Source: CALREJ01 sp035547395 (lineage in GTDB: Bacteria; Patescibacteriota; Gracilibacteria; Peribacterales; Peribacteraceae). From it: a DNA stretch of 36,373 nt. The notes under the pieces were generated by a model. It was not told the DNA's origin. It saw nothing but the letters and a program-made list of their open reading frames with translations, and ran no database searches. Position numbers and translations under genes: made by a program. The stretch lies in contig DASZVA010000002.1 of the NCBI GenBank assembly GCA_035547395.1, positions 1 through 36,373 on the forward strand. Direction: 5' to 3'. Shown here piece by piece: positions 24,177 through 32,587 of this stretch (positions are counted from its first letter, which is position 1; each line of letters begins with the position of its first letter).

Positions 24177-25625
24177 TCACCCAAACCTCACCATCCACCG
24201 CGGCAGGTTGTTCTTCAATCGGCCATCTTTCGCGAGCCCGAGTCCAATGCAATGTCCGTTGTAGAAAAGCAGCACGCGATCCTTCAGATCTGTCGGACAG
24301 TCGATGTCTTTTGCATCGAGAATGTTTGCGAGCTGATCATCGGTGAGATCGAGACGCTGCGTGGTCGCCAGATGTCCGCGCAAGGTCGCCGCTTCATGAT
24401 CCAGAATCACGCGTCCGTCCTTGAGTTGCTTCGCAAACGGAATCCCGAGCGAGTAGTTCTGCATCGGCAGTTTGAATTGCGCGACGTCGGTCGTGGAGAG
24501 AATCAGCATCTCACCGCGCTCGAACAAGCGATCCTCTTTCATCATGAACCCGGAGCCGAAGTGTTTGTGCAGTTGCTGCTCGACAGATTCTTTTTTGGAC
24601 CGCGGCAGCTCGCGTTCCTGAAACCGCACGATATCCATGCGCTCGGGCTGCTTTGTCGGTTTCTTTTTTTGGAGCACAACGGAGAAAAATCCCTCGGTAT
24701 CGTACGTCTGCGGCCAGAGGCGGAGGAATGGAAAATTGAAAGTTGAAAATTGAAAATTATTTTTCAGAGACTGCTGTACTTTGATGGAGTCTTTTATCGC
24801 CTGATCAAACACAGAGGGATCATCCGCAATCCCCAATGAACGAGGATCGATCACCTCCACCTGATCCGGGAAGCGATCGAGGATCTGCAGAATGAGGCCT
24901 TCGTTTTCCTCCGGCGTGAGCGTGCAGGTGGAGTAGATGATGCGCCCGCCGACTTTCGCGCTGTGAATCGCGGATTCGAGGAGCTGAAATTGAAGCCTTG
25001 CCATCTTCTCGATGTTCTCCATCGAGCAGTACTTCAGCGCATCGCTGTCTTTGCGGGCAGTCCCCTGCGCGGTACACGGCGCATCGCAGAGCACGGCATC
25101 AAACGTTTCCGTCATGTGCTTGGCGAACCATTGTCCGACTTTTTTGGTAACGATCGTATTGATGACTCCCGAGCGATGAATCGCGGTCTTGAGTGTCCAG
25201 AGTCTCTTCTCCTGCACGTCGTTTGCGACGATTACTCCCCTTCCCTGCATGTGATCGCCGAGCTCCGTGGTTTTGCTTCCCGGCGCGGCGCTCATGTCCA
25301 GAATCACGTCGCCCGGTTGTGCGTTGAGCAGCGACGCCGGCAGCATCGACGCCGCTTCCTGCATGTAAAAACATCCGATCAAATGCAGCAGATCGCGGCC
25401 GAGCGCAACACTTCTATCTTCTCGCTCGATGAAAAATCCTTCCCGCGTCCACGGCACGGGCGACAGTTTCCATCCTTTTTCCTGCGCATATGCTTTGAAA
25501 TCCTCAACGGACATCTTGAGCGTATTCACGCGCACGGATTTGCGCAGCGGTCGGGCGCTGAAATCCTTCAGAGCTGTGAGATCGGTAAAAGCCGCGTAAC
25601 GGTCGAAGGGATGTGTTGATGACAT
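24177..25625 (-). CDS. RNA m5C methyltransferase (RsmF/NSUN family)
   Basis: A 482-aa S-adenosylmethionine-dependent RNA cytosine-5 methyltransferase. The SAM site is ILDMSAAPGSKTTEL, the catalytic PC motif is in DAPCTAQGTARKD and the second catalytic Cys is in STCTLTPEENEG. A C-terminal ~170-residue extension, with GIPFAKQLKDGRVILDHEA, resembles the RsmF domain and PUA-like end. So it probably modifies 16S rRNA; a tRNA target is possible. Starts at 25685 and 25646 also exist; TGCTAGTCT ends 11 bases before ATG 25625, which begins the conserved protein. A 28-base heptamer repeat (24731-24758) lies inside the coding sequence. Confidence 0.9.
   Translation of the reverse strand: MSSTHPFDRYAAFTDLTALKDFSARPLRKSVRVNTLKMSVEDFKAYAQEKGWKLSPVPWTREGFFIEREDRSVALGRDLLHLIGCFYMQEAASMLPASLLNAQPGDVILDMSAAPGSKTTELGDHMQGRGVIVANDVQEKRLWTLKTAIHRSGVINTIVTKKVGQWFAKHMTETFDAVLCDAPCTAQGTARKDSDALKYCSMENIEKMARLQFQLLESAIHSAKVGGRIIYSTCTLTPEENEGLILQILDRFPDQVEVIDPRSLGIADDPSVFDQAIKDSIKVQQSLKNNFQFSTFNFPFLRLWPQTYDTEGFFSVVLQKKKPTKQPERMDIVRFQERELPRSKKESVEQQLHKHFGSGFMMKEDRLFERGEMLILSTTDVAQFKLPMQNYSLGIPFAKQLKDGRVILDHEAATLRGHLATTQRLDLTDDQLANILDAKDIDCPTDLKDRVLLFYNGHCIGLGLAKDGRLKNNLPRWMVRFG
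24731..24758. repeat. Heptanucleotide tandem repeat inside the methyltransferase gene
   Basis: Four adjacent 7-base units on the + strand: GAAAATT, GAAAGTT, GAAAATT, GAAAATT. They encode the odd, Phe/Asn-rich segment NFQFSTFNF of the minus-strand protein. Gain or loss of one unit would shift the reading frame. Confidence 0.7.
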
Positions 25626-25678
25626 AAACCGCTTCCAGACTAGCATTTTCGCATGTTCGTATCTACCATTGGCGCTTC

Positions 25679-25707
25679 TTGACATGTGAACTGAAATTCA
25701 CAATATA
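25679..25707 (+). promoter_or_regulatory. Promoter with palindromic spacer for the hydrolase gene
   Basis: TTGACA (25679-25684), 17 bases, AATATA (25702-25707), 6 bases before ATG 25714. TATAGG at 25704-25709 is an alternative -10. The spacer carries TGTGAA-N6-TTCACA (25685-25702), a perfect inverted repeat suited to a dimeric regulator. Confidence 0.6.
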
Positions 25708-25713
25708 GGTGCG

Positions 25714-26472
25714 ATGCCGCGCGCACTCGTTATTCCCGGTATACAAGACACACCCGAAGACTGGGATGATCTGCAACACCAACTTGGTAATGACCTCATC
25801 CTTATTCATTCCAAGAGGCCTTCTTTCGACAAACGTTTTCGATCAAATCCGGATGAATGGCTGCAAACGCTCGATACTCATTATCTTCAACAGGCACAGG
25901 AACATGATTGCGATATTCTGATTGCACATTCATTTGGATCACGCATTGCAATCGATACGCTTCTGCAAACATCGAATCTCAAAGGCGGCATTTTGGTTGC
26001 ACCCGGAAAAAACGGCGTCAACGTTCCGCCTGCCGAAGACGGACGTTCGCTTACCGAGATGATGATGAAGCCGATCACGTATGCAATGGGACCGGATGTC
26101 TATGAAAGATTTCTGAGCCGCCATGAATCGCAGGGCGAACAATCGGAAGCAAAAAATCGCATGCGCACGGAATTGGGACTGATCAAAAACGGCCCGCCGT
26201 TGTCGCATTTCCTCGATCAATTGAACGGCACTTCTCTTCTCGTCATTCGCGCTCCACAAGATCCATGGGATATTAAGGAACTCGATGATTTGCATTCGGA
26301 ATCAATCGCCATCAGCACCATTCAAGATGCCGATCATTATCCGCATGTCAGCCGCACGCAGGAAGTGACGTATCACGTCCGTGCATGGATGAAAGATGTT
26401 GGATTGTTAATTGACGCATCAATCATTGCATCGACGCACACGACCGATGCACAGGCGATCACTCAGGCGTGA
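25714..26472 (+). CDS. Alpha/beta hydrolase, RBBP9/YdeN-like
   Basis: A 252-aa small serine hydrolase. The start (ALVIPGIQDTPEDWDDLQ) and the nucleophile strand, ILIAHSFGSRIAI (GxSxG-like AHSFGS), are typical of the RBBP9/YdeN family. The Asp and His of the triad are likely in IRAPQDPWD and DADHYPHVS. The substrate is unknown. It is divergent from the RNA methyltransferase gene and convergent with the next gene, whose stop lies 13 bases inside this gene's 3' end. Codon use seems more A+T-rich than in neighbouring housekeeping genes. Confidence 0.82.
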   Translation: MPRALVIPGIQDTPEDWDDLQHQLGNDLILIHSKRPSFDKRFRSNPDEWLQTLDTHYLQQAQEHDCDILIAHSFGSRIAIDTLLQTSNLKGGILVAPGKNGVNVPPAEDGRSLTEMMMKPITYAMGPDVYERFLSRHESQGEQSEAKNRMRTELGLIKNGPPLSHFLDQLNGTSLLVIRAPQDPWDIKELDDLHSESIAISTIQDADHYPHVSRTQEVTYHVRAWMKDVGLLIDASIIASTHTTDAQAITQA

Positions 26473-26767
26473 TCGTGAGCAGATAGCGGGCAGTTTTACG
26501 CACTTCTTTGATTGTTGCATGTGCGCATCCGACATTCGTCCATAATTCTTCTGTCGAGACTGGCAGCATTGCTTCCTTGTTAAACAAATACGTGAGATCG
26601 TGAAAGGCCGGATGACTCGCATGATCGATGTGCAGATCTTCCAAAGTGGCATCCGAATTTTTACCGGCAACCCCCACGGTATTTCCCAACCACGAGTCGA
26701 CGGTTTCATCCGGCAAAGAATCGGGCTTCGGATCGAGATCAACGACAGTGAAAGATTCAGCTGACAT
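26459..26767 (-). CDS. Hypothetical protein (102 aa)
   Basis: Not recognised. An acidic N-terminus (MSAESFTVVDLDPKPDSLPD) is followed by a region with HIDHASHPAFHDLTYLFN and a helical C-terminus (NVGCAHATIKEVRKTARYLL). There is no membrane helix. The frame opens at 26809, but the promoter at 26776-26803 places the start at ATG 26767. It overlaps the 3' end of the convergent hydrolase gene. Confidence 0.6.
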   Translation of the reverse strand: MSAESFTVVDLDPKPDSLPDETVDSWLGNTVGVAGKNSDATLEDLHIDHASHPAFHDLTYLFNKEAMLPVSTEELWTNVGCAHATIKEVRKTARYLLTITPE

Positions 26768-26775
26768 AGCGGCGC

Positions 26776-26803
26776 ACTCTACGATTCCTGGGGCGGAATG
26801 CAA
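26776..26803 (-). promoter_or_regulatory. Promoter of the gene at 26459-26767
   Basis: TTGCAT (26803-26798), 16 bases, TAGAGT (26781-26776) on the minus strand, 8 bases before ATG 26767; a leaderless arrangement. Confidence 0.55.
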
Positions 26804-26805
26804 GA

Positions 26806-29229
26806 TCAAACGACAAAGCTCACAAGCTTCTCCGGGACGTAAATCTCTTTCTTGATCCCCGATTCGATGTACTTGGCGACGTTCGGATCTTTCTTTGCTT
26901 CCGCGATGATGTCTTCCTTTTTCGCCTTTGCATCGACGGTGATGTCTCCGCGCAGCTTGCCGTTCACCTGCACGACGATCGTGAGTGTATCCGACTGCAA
27001 CTGCGCGTGATCAAACTGCGGCCACGATTGATCGATGACAAATCCCTTGCCGCCGAGCGTGCTCCAGAGTTCCTCGGCGAGGTGCGGCGCGATCGGGCTG
27101 AGAAGTTTTGCAAAAGTCTGCGCTGTCTCCAGAGAAATTTTTTCCTGCGACTCAAGCGTGTTGAGCAATTCCATCAGCGACGCAATCGCGGTATTGAAGT
27201 GCAATGTCTCAAGTCCGTCCGTCACGCTCTTGATCGTGCGATGGAGTTTCATGAGCACGTCGCGGCTGTCGCTCACCTTCGCATCGGATTTCTCGGAAAT
27301 AAGTCGCCAGACTCTCTGCACGAAACGCGCGATGCCCTTGATGCCGGTGTCGCTCCAGTCGCCGCCGTCGGTGAACGGGCCCATGAACATCAGATACATG
27401 CGGAACACGTCCGATCCGTATTCCTCCACGAAACTGTCCGGGCTCACGACGTTGCCTTTGCTCTTGCTCATCTTGGCTCCTTGATTCGTGATGAGCCCCT
27501 GATGCACAAGCCTCTGGAACGGTTCCTCGTGCGAGACGAATCCGAAATCCTTGAGCGCCATCATCACGAAGCGCGCATAGATCAGGTGCATCGTCGCATG
27601 TTCCGGTCCGCCGATGTACATGTCGACCGGCATCCACTTTTTTTCGATCGTGGGATCGATGAGATGTTTGTCGTCTCCGCTCGCCAGATAGCGCAGATAA
27701 TAGAAACTCGAACACACGAATGTATCCATCGTGTCGAACTCCGGCGTCCAGCCCTTGCCGAAAATTTTCTCCGTCCGCTCGATGAATTCTTTGCTTTCGG
27801 TGAGCGGCGATTTTCCGGTCGGTTTGAATTCGACGTCGGTCGGAAGCATCCACGGCAAATGCTTCTCGGGGATCGGATGCGGATTGCCCTCCGGATCGTA
27901 CACGATCGGAATCGGAGATCCCCAGTAGCGCTGTCGCGAGACGAGCCAATCGCGCAGGCGGTAGTTGATGATGCCGCGGCCTTTCTCTGCGTCTTCGAGC
28001 CATGCGATCATTTTTTTCTTCGCCTCTTTCGTCGGAAGTCCATCGAGGAATTCGGAATTCGTCGCGATGCCTTCGCTCGTGAAAGCGGACTCGGTGATGT
28101 CGCCGCCGTCGACCACCTGTATAACCGGCAACGAATATTCTTTCGCAAATGCGAAGTCACGCTCGTCATGTGCGGGCACCGCCATCACCGCACCGGTTCC
28201 GTAATTCATGAGTACGTAATCCGCAATCCAGATCGGCAGCTTCTCGCCCGTGACGGGATGAATCGCGTATGCGCCGGTCGCAACTCCTGTCTTGTCTTTC
28301 TCGAGTGCCGTGCGCTGCATCTCCGTTTTCTTTTTTACTTCCTCTTTATACGCATTGACCGCGCCCCGGTGTTTCTCGGGCGTGATCTTCTCGACGAGCG
28401 GATGTTCCGGCGCGAGCACGACATAGGTAACGCCGAAAAGCGTGTCCGGCCGCGTCGTGAAGACCGTGATTTTCGAGGGTGCTTCATCTTCCGCCCACGG
28501 TGCGCGCTTCTCATCATTCGCAATCTCAAAGATGATCTCCGCGCCTTCACTCCTTCCGATCCAGTGCTGCTGCATGAGCTTGGTCTTTTCTGGCCAAACC
28601 AAATTTTCCAAACCATCAAGAAGTCTTTGCGCATAGTCGGTGATCTTCCAGTACCACTGCGTCAGCGGTTTTTGAATCACTTCCGTTCCGCAGCGCTCGC
28701 AGCATCCGTCCTTCACCTGTTCGTTCGCGAGCACCGTCTGATCCTTCGGGCACCAGTTCACGTTTCCCTCTTTGCGATACGCGAGATCGTGCTTGTGCAT
28801 CTGCAGAAACAACCACTGCGTCCAGCGATAATACTCGGGCGTCGAGGTGTTGAGTGAATATTTCCAATCAAACATGACCCCCATGCGTTTGAATTGTTCG
28901 ATCATGGCATCGACGTTTTCCTGAGTGGATTTCGCCGGCGGCGTTCCGGTCTTGATCGCATAGTTCTCCGCGGGGAGACCGAACGCGTCGAAGCCCATCG
29001 GATGGAAAACGTCTTTGCCGCGCATCCGCTGGAATCGTCCGAAGGAATCGGGAATGGAATATTGGAACCAATGCCCGACGTGCAATTGTGCTCCGCTCGG
29101 ATACGGGAACATGACCATTAAATAATAAGGATTCTTTGCCTTCTTGATGTCGAACTCAAACTCATGGGCATCTGCCCACTTCTTCTGCCACTTCGCCTCA
29201 ACGTCCGATGGGTTGTACTCGGGATGCAT
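26806..29229 (-). CDS. leuS: Leucyl-tRNA synthetase
   Basis: An 807-aa class I synthetase that charges tRNA-Leu. The HIGH motif appears as HVGH (residues 50-53, in PYPSGAQLHVGHW). A full CP1 editing domain is inserted (TVFTTRPDTLFGVTYV, YGTGAVMAVPAHDERD), a zinc-ribbon-like pair lies in CPKDQTVLANEQVKDGCCERC, and KMSKS is at about residue 585 (GAKMSKSKGNVVSP). Length is normal for bacterial LeuS. An extended -10, TGCTATGCT (hexamer 29241-29236), ends 6 bases before the ATG, with no Shine-Dalgarno sequence. Confidence 0.97.
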   Translation of the reverse strand: MHPEYNPSDVEAKWQKKWADAHEFEFDIKKAKNPYYLMVMFPYPSGAQLHVGHWFQYSIPDSFGRFQRMRGKDVFHPMGFDAFGLPAENYAIKTGTPPAKSTQENVDAMIEQFKRMGVMFDWKYSLNTSTPEYYRWTQWLFLQMHKHDLAYRKEGNVNWCPKDQTVLANEQVKDGCCERCGTEVIQKPLTQWYWKITDYAQRLLDGLENLVWPEKTKLMQQHWIGRSEGAEIIFEIANDEKRAPWAEDEAPSKITVFTTRPDTLFGVTYVVLAPEHPLVEKITPEKHRGAVNAYKEEVKKKTEMQRTALEKDKTGVATGAYAIHPVTGEKLPIWIADYVLMNYGTGAVMAVPAHDERDFAFAKEYSLPVIQVVDGGDITESAFTSEGIATNSEFLDGLPTKEAKKKMIAWLEDAEKGRGIINYRLRDWLVSRQRYWGSPIPIVYDPEGNPHPIPEKHLPWMLPTDVEFKPTGKSPLTESKEFIERTEKIFGKGWTPEFDTMDTFVCSSFYYLRYLASGDDKHLIDPTIEKKWMPVDMYIGGPEHATMHLIYARFVMMALKDFGFVSHEEPFQRLVHQGLITNQGAKMSKSKGNVVSPDSFVEEYGSDVFRMYLMFMGPFTDGGDWSDTGIKGIARFVQRVWRLISEKSDAKVSDSRDVLMKLHRTIKSVTDGLETLHFNTAIASLMELLNTLESQEKISLETAQTFAKLLSPIAPHLAEELWSTLGGKGFVIDQSWPQFDHAQLQSDTLTIVVQVNGKLRGDITVDAKAKKEDIIAEAKKDPNVAKYIESGIKKEIYVPEKLVSFVV

Positions 29230-29235
29230 GAAAAA

Positions 29236-29241
29236 AGCATA
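29236..29241 (-). promoter_or_regulatory. Extended -10 of leuS
   Basis: TGCTATGCT on the minus strand, 6 bases before ATG 29229. The nearest -35-like hexamer is TTCGCA with an 18-base spacer. Confidence 0.5.
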
Positions 29242-29339
29242 GCAAAAGAAGACATTTCATGCGAAGCGGTCTCAATCCCGATGGATTCACTTGCATTGGA
29301 GCTGAAAATGAGAAGAATAAGCCAAATTTCAAATGCCAC

Positions 29340-29747
29340 ATGGAAGCGATGTGTCTACAAGAACGGCTGCAGCTGCCTGACCACGTTCCCGGTCCGATTA
29401 AAAGACTGCTGGATGATTACGCGCAAATCATGCAATTGATCGTGAATAGCGACGTGACATTGCAGGACGAAGATGACACTCGGGCAAAGGACATCAAAAA
29501 ACTGAAACGCAGTGCGGATCCTGAAGCGCGCATGCAGCTCCTGAAAAAACTAGATGAGACGCTCACGACCATGGAGACGATCGCCCATCAATATGACTTG
29601 GAATTGGATGCATGGGTGGAGTCGTATAGAGGAGATATCGCTCGAATCATCAATAATGAGCTCAACTACACGCGTGGCGTCTTCGATGTATTCAAGGGGT
29701 CCCCAAAAGTGCTCGTCAGGAAGCGACAAAAGGCACAAAGGGTGTGA
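29340..29747 (+). CDS. Hypothetical helical protein (135 aa)
   Basis: Not recognised. Predicted soluble, helical and highly charged (TRAKDIKKLKRSADPEARMQ, LLKKLDETLTTMETIAHQYD), ending in a basic tail. The frame is open from ATG 29259, but the first 27 residues look non-coding and overlap the leuS promoter region, so ATG 29340 is preferred; 29349 is also possible. It is divergent from leuS and directly upstream of der, which has its own promoter. Confidence 0.55.
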   Translation: MEAMCLQERLQLPDHVPGPIKRLLDDYAQIMQLIVNSDVTLQDEDDTRAKDIKKLKRSADPEARMQLLKKLDETLTTMETIAHQYDLELDAWVESYRGDIARIINNELNYTRGVFDVFKGSPKVLVRKRQKAQRV

Positions 29748-29756
29748 GTAAAATGA

Positions 29757-29785
29757 TTCGATCATTGTAAGAATTCCTGTACAAT
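29757..29785 (+). promoter_or_regulatory. Promoter of der, leaderless arrangement
   Basis: TTCGAT (29757-29762), 17 bases, TACAAT (29780-29785), 9 bases before ATG 29795. The -35 hexamer and spacing match those at ftsK. Confidence 0.6.
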
Positions 29786-29794
29786 CCGGGCCTC

Positions 29795-31144
29795 ATGCCG
29801 CGTATTCCGACTGTCGCGATCATTGGCAGACCCAACACGGGCAAATCCACGCTGTTTAACAGACTCGTGGGCAAGCGCCGCGCCATCGAGAGCGACGTCG
29901 CCGGCACAACACGCGATCACGTCGCCTACAAAGTGGAAACCGACGAGATGGATTATCTGCTGCTGGATACCGGCGGCATCGGCGGCGGATCGACGGATAA
30001 GGATTTCGAGCAGGACGTTTCGGCGCAATCAGTCATTGCACTTGCGGCCGCGGACGTGATCATCTTTACGGTGAACAGCAAGGAAGAGCTGACATCGAGC
30101 GACGAGCGCGTCGCGGAACTGCTTCGCAAAAAGAAGAAGGCGCATGTGCCTGTAATCGTGGTCGCGACCAAATGTGATCGGCCGGATACGATTGACGATC
30201 TGCTGCCGCAATATTTTGCGTTCGGCCTCGGCGATGATGTCATCGGCCTGAGCGCCGTGCATAACACCGGCATCGGTGAGCTCGAAGACGCGATCATCGA
30301 GAAATTGAAAGAACTGCACTTTGAAAAAGAAGATTCGAGCCTCGAGGCGCAAGCGACAAAACCGCCGCGCATCGCGATTGTCGGCAAACCGAACGTGGGA
30401 AAAAGTTCCGTGGTAAATGCGCTCATGAGCGATCCGCAACGCGAGATGAACGCGCGCATCGTGTCGGATATTCCGGGAACAACGCGCGACAGCTCGGATA
30501 CGATCATCCGCCGCGACGACAAAGACTACATCTTTATCGACACCGCGGGACTGCGCCGCAAAGCCAGAGTGGAGGAAGACTTGGAATATTTGAGCAACGT
30601 GAAGAGTATCCAGGCCGTGGAGGACAGCGACGTGACGATTCTTATGCTCGATGCGGCGGATATCATCAGCCGCCAGGACAAGCGCATCGCGAGCTTGGCG
30701 ATCGAAAGCGGCAAAGGGCTGATGATCGTGCTCAACAAAACAGACAAGCTCACGCGGGAGGAGCGCGAGGAAAAAGAAACGGAGACGCGTGCATCACTTC
30801 CTTTCTGCAAATTCGCTCCGCTCCTGTTCACATCCGCAACCACGCGCGAAAATCTGCCGAAGCTGTTCCCGATGATCGAAAGCATCGCCCGCAACAGATT
30901 GCGCAGGATTCCGACCAAGGAGCTTCTGCGCTGGTACGAAGAGGCGGTGCATGGCATCCCGGCGAACATGCTCGCCAAGAGCAAGTTTATCACGCAGGCG
31001 GAGGAAATCCCGCCAACGTTCGTCATCTTCGTCCGCGATCCCAAGAAAGTGGGCGTGTCGCAGCTGCGCTATTTGGACAATCGCCTGCGCGAGACATTCG
31101 CCTTCGAGGGAACGCCGGTGAAGTGGATTACCAAGAAGGGGTGA
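29795..31144 (+). CDS. der: Ribosome biogenesis GTPase Der (EngA)
   Basis: A 449-aa double GTPase needed for 50S subunit assembly. Both G domains are complete. The first has GRPNTGKST (residues 11-19), DTGG and ATKCD. The second has GKPNVGKSS (near residue 197), DTAGLRRKARVEE and LNKTDK. The C-terminal KH-like domain includes PPTFVIFVRDPKKVG and ends RLRETFAFEGTPVKW, typical of the family. Length is normal. It is convergent with the A+T-rich membrane protein gene, 19 bases between stops. Confidence 0.97.
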   Translation: MPRIPTVAIIGRPNTGKSTLFNRLVGKRRAIESDVAGTTRDHVAYKVETDEMDYLLLDTGGIGGGSTDKDFEQDVSAQSVIALAAADVIIFTVNSKEELTSSDERVAELLRKKKKAHVPVIVVATKCDRPDTIDDLLPQYFAFGLGDDVIGLSAVHNTGIGELEDAIIEKLKELHFEKEDSSLEAQATKPPRIAIVGKPNVGKSSVVNALMSDPQREMNARIVSDIPGTTRDSSDTIIRRDDKDYIFIDTAGLRRKARVEEDLEYLSNVKSIQAVEDSDVTILMLDAADIISRQDKRIASLAIESGKGLMIVLNKTDKLTREEREEKETETRASLPFCKFAPLLFTSATTRENLPKLFPMIESIARNRLRRIPTKELLRWYEEAVHGIPANMLAKSKFITQAEEIPPTFVIFVRDPKKVGVSQLRYLDNRLRETFAFEGTPVKWITKKG

Positions 31145-31163
31145 TTTTTTCGGACTAAGAAAA

Positions 31164-32024
31164 TTAATACGAAATTCCAATTGTTACAGGAATTCCTTGC
31201 GTATTTACATTCAAGAAATCACCCCATCTCCTGTTAATATCGATATCGGCCTCAGGCAAAGATGGTACTGGGTTGTCCGGTGAATATGATAAATAAAAAA
31301 CCATGGCATATTCGCTTTTTGTTATGTAGTGCGAATTAAATTTATCAAATTTCCAACCACGTCGCGCCATTTCTGAAATATAATAATCTTCAATAGCTTG
31401 TTGTGAGCCGTACGAAATATAGTCATAAGATACGCTGGGTCCTGGACCGAAAAATTCTCCCCACAAGTGTATTCTTGATCCAACTAATTGAGCGTTTGGA
31501 GGGGCCGGCAACAGGTAAGATATACGGGAACTAATGAGCTCTCTCGGCACAAGATAGAGAAGGCCGGCTCCGATCAACATAACAATCGATGCTTGTAAAA
31601 AAGACAAGAACAATTTTCTGCTAAAATACGTAAGAACAAGGACGCAAATAATTCCACAGACAATATCTATCCGGATATCTTCGAAGAAGATTACAAGCAA
31701 CAATATCGGGAAGCTGATAAACTCATTCGGCACGAGATAAACACATCCGGTTGTGGTAATCACTAGAATAATTACCTGTAAAAAGGAAGAAAAATATTTG
31801 TCGCTGAGATATACAAACAGCACACCACCGACAATGCCGCTTATGACCTCCAACCGTACGTCTTCAAAATCGAAAGGAAATGATACGAGATAAAGTCGAT
31901 GAAAGATGAATTCCAATTGTGAGATAAACATTATTACTATCACACCCATGATCATTCCAAAAATAAAATGAACCATGACCTTGGGACTGCAGTCGCCGAG
32001 AGAAAATTTACTTTCATTTTGCAT
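31164..32024 (-). CDS. Membrane protein with internal duplication, unknown function
   Basis: A 286-aa protein, not recognised. The N-terminal half has about five hydrophobic segments and contains two copies of a ~60-residue unit. Copy one runs FEDVRLEVISG...YLSDKYFSSFLQ...YLVPNEFIS; copy two runs FEDIRIDIVCG...YFSRKLFLSFLQ...YLVPRELIS. The C-terminal ~120 residues are soluble, with LPAPPNAQLVG, YYISEMARRGWKFDKF and a polar end. The coding sequence is clearly richer in A+T than flanking genes. The start overlaps the stop of the MarR gene by 11 bases (ATG 32024; ATG 32030 is also possible), so the two form an operon. Confidence 0.75.
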   Translation of the reverse strand: MQNESKFSLGDCSPKVMVHFIFGMIMGVIVIMFISQLEFIFHRLYLVSFPFDFEDVRLEVISGIVGGVLFVYLSDKYFSSFLQVIILVITTTGCVYLVPNEFISFPILLLVIFFEDIRIDIVCGIICVLVLTYFSRKLFLSFLQASIVMLIGAGLLYLVPRELISSRISYLLPAPPNAQLVGSRIHLWGEFFGPGPSVSYDYISYGSQQAIEDYYISEMARRGWKFDKFNSHYITKSEYAMVFYLSYSPDNPVPSLPEADIDINRRWGDFLNVNTQGIPVTIGISY

Positions 32025-32463
32025 AGCCAAATTGAAGAAGAGAAAGTTGCAAGCTATTCAAAGCGACTGCAATCGTTTGAAGTTTCGCGTCCGTCAATTT
32101 TAAATGACACAGAGTATCTTGTATTACTTCTTGTGCCATTTTGATTTGAATCTCGCCTTTCGGAAGAAGAGATAGTTGATACACGCGCGAGTCCTTCGCA
32201 TGCCGTTCTTTTTTGAGGTAACCCTTTTTGGTAAGGCTAGCAATTATTTCCGCAATAGAAGGAGCTGATACAAAAAGACGTTTTCTCATTTCTGCAGCAC
32301 TGATATCCGGGGAATTTTGAATGATGCGTAGCACGTTGTATTCGACAGGAGTCAGATAGCACGGTGCAAGCATTTTTTCCGTCATGTTCTGAGCCAAATA
32401 ATGACATCGTGACAATTGAAGGAATACCTCTTCTGCCGGTGCTAAATGAATGGACTTTTTCAT
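32014..32463 (-). CDS. MarR-family regulator of the membrane protein operon
   Basis: A 149-aa MarR-type winged helix protein. The DNA-binding segment is ISAAEMRKRLFVSAPSIAEI followed by SLTKKGYLKKERHAKDSRVYQLSL (recognition helix and wing). It is distinct in sequence from the MarR at 10979 and has much lower G+C. It sits first in a two-gene operon behind a near-consensus promoter with an imperfect palindrome. Like the other MarR, it probably represses its own operon. The downstream membrane protein is then the likely effector of whatever signal it senses. Confidence 0.88.
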   Translation of the reverse strand: MKKSIHLAPAEEVFLQLSRCHYLAQNMTEKMLAPCYLTPVEYNVLRIIQNSPDISAAEMRKRLFVSAPSIAEIIASLTKKGYLKKERHAKDSRVYQLSLLPKGEIQIKMAQEVIQDTLCHLKLTDAKLQTIAVALNSLQLSLLQFGYAK

Positions 32464-32474
32464 AATTGTGAGTC

Positions 32475-32503
32475 AATATAGTTTGGGTTCCTAACTATGT
32501 CAA
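32475..32503 (-). promoter_or_regulatory. Promoter and likely operator of the marR-membrane protein operon
   Basis: TTGACA (32503-32498), 17 bases, TATATT (32480-32475) on the minus strand, the best promoter in the window, 11 bases before ATG 32463. An imperfect palindrome at 32478-32498 (ATAGTT...AACTAT, 8 of 10 positions paired) fills the spacer, placed to block RNA polymerase. Confidence 0.8.
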
Positions 32504-32587
32504 ATTTGAAATACAAAGTGAAAATATGCGATGAATTCAAGTATCAATTAACATTTTGACTAGAACCCGATCCGCTACACTACCTTC

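Noticed and set aside
24050..24346. Short + strand frame with the peptide ACPEPDEGW
   Set aside because: This peptide comes from translating a dispersed repeat; such spurious frames are common over REP-like elements.
24731..24758. CRISPR-like repeats
   Set aside because: Units are only 7 bases, adjacent and without spacers. No CRISPR array or cas gene was seen anywhere in the window.
27007..28857. A 616-codon open frame on the + strand antisense to leuS
   Set aside because: No recognisable domain, Arg/His-rich composition, and it is entirely covered by the clear leuS gene.
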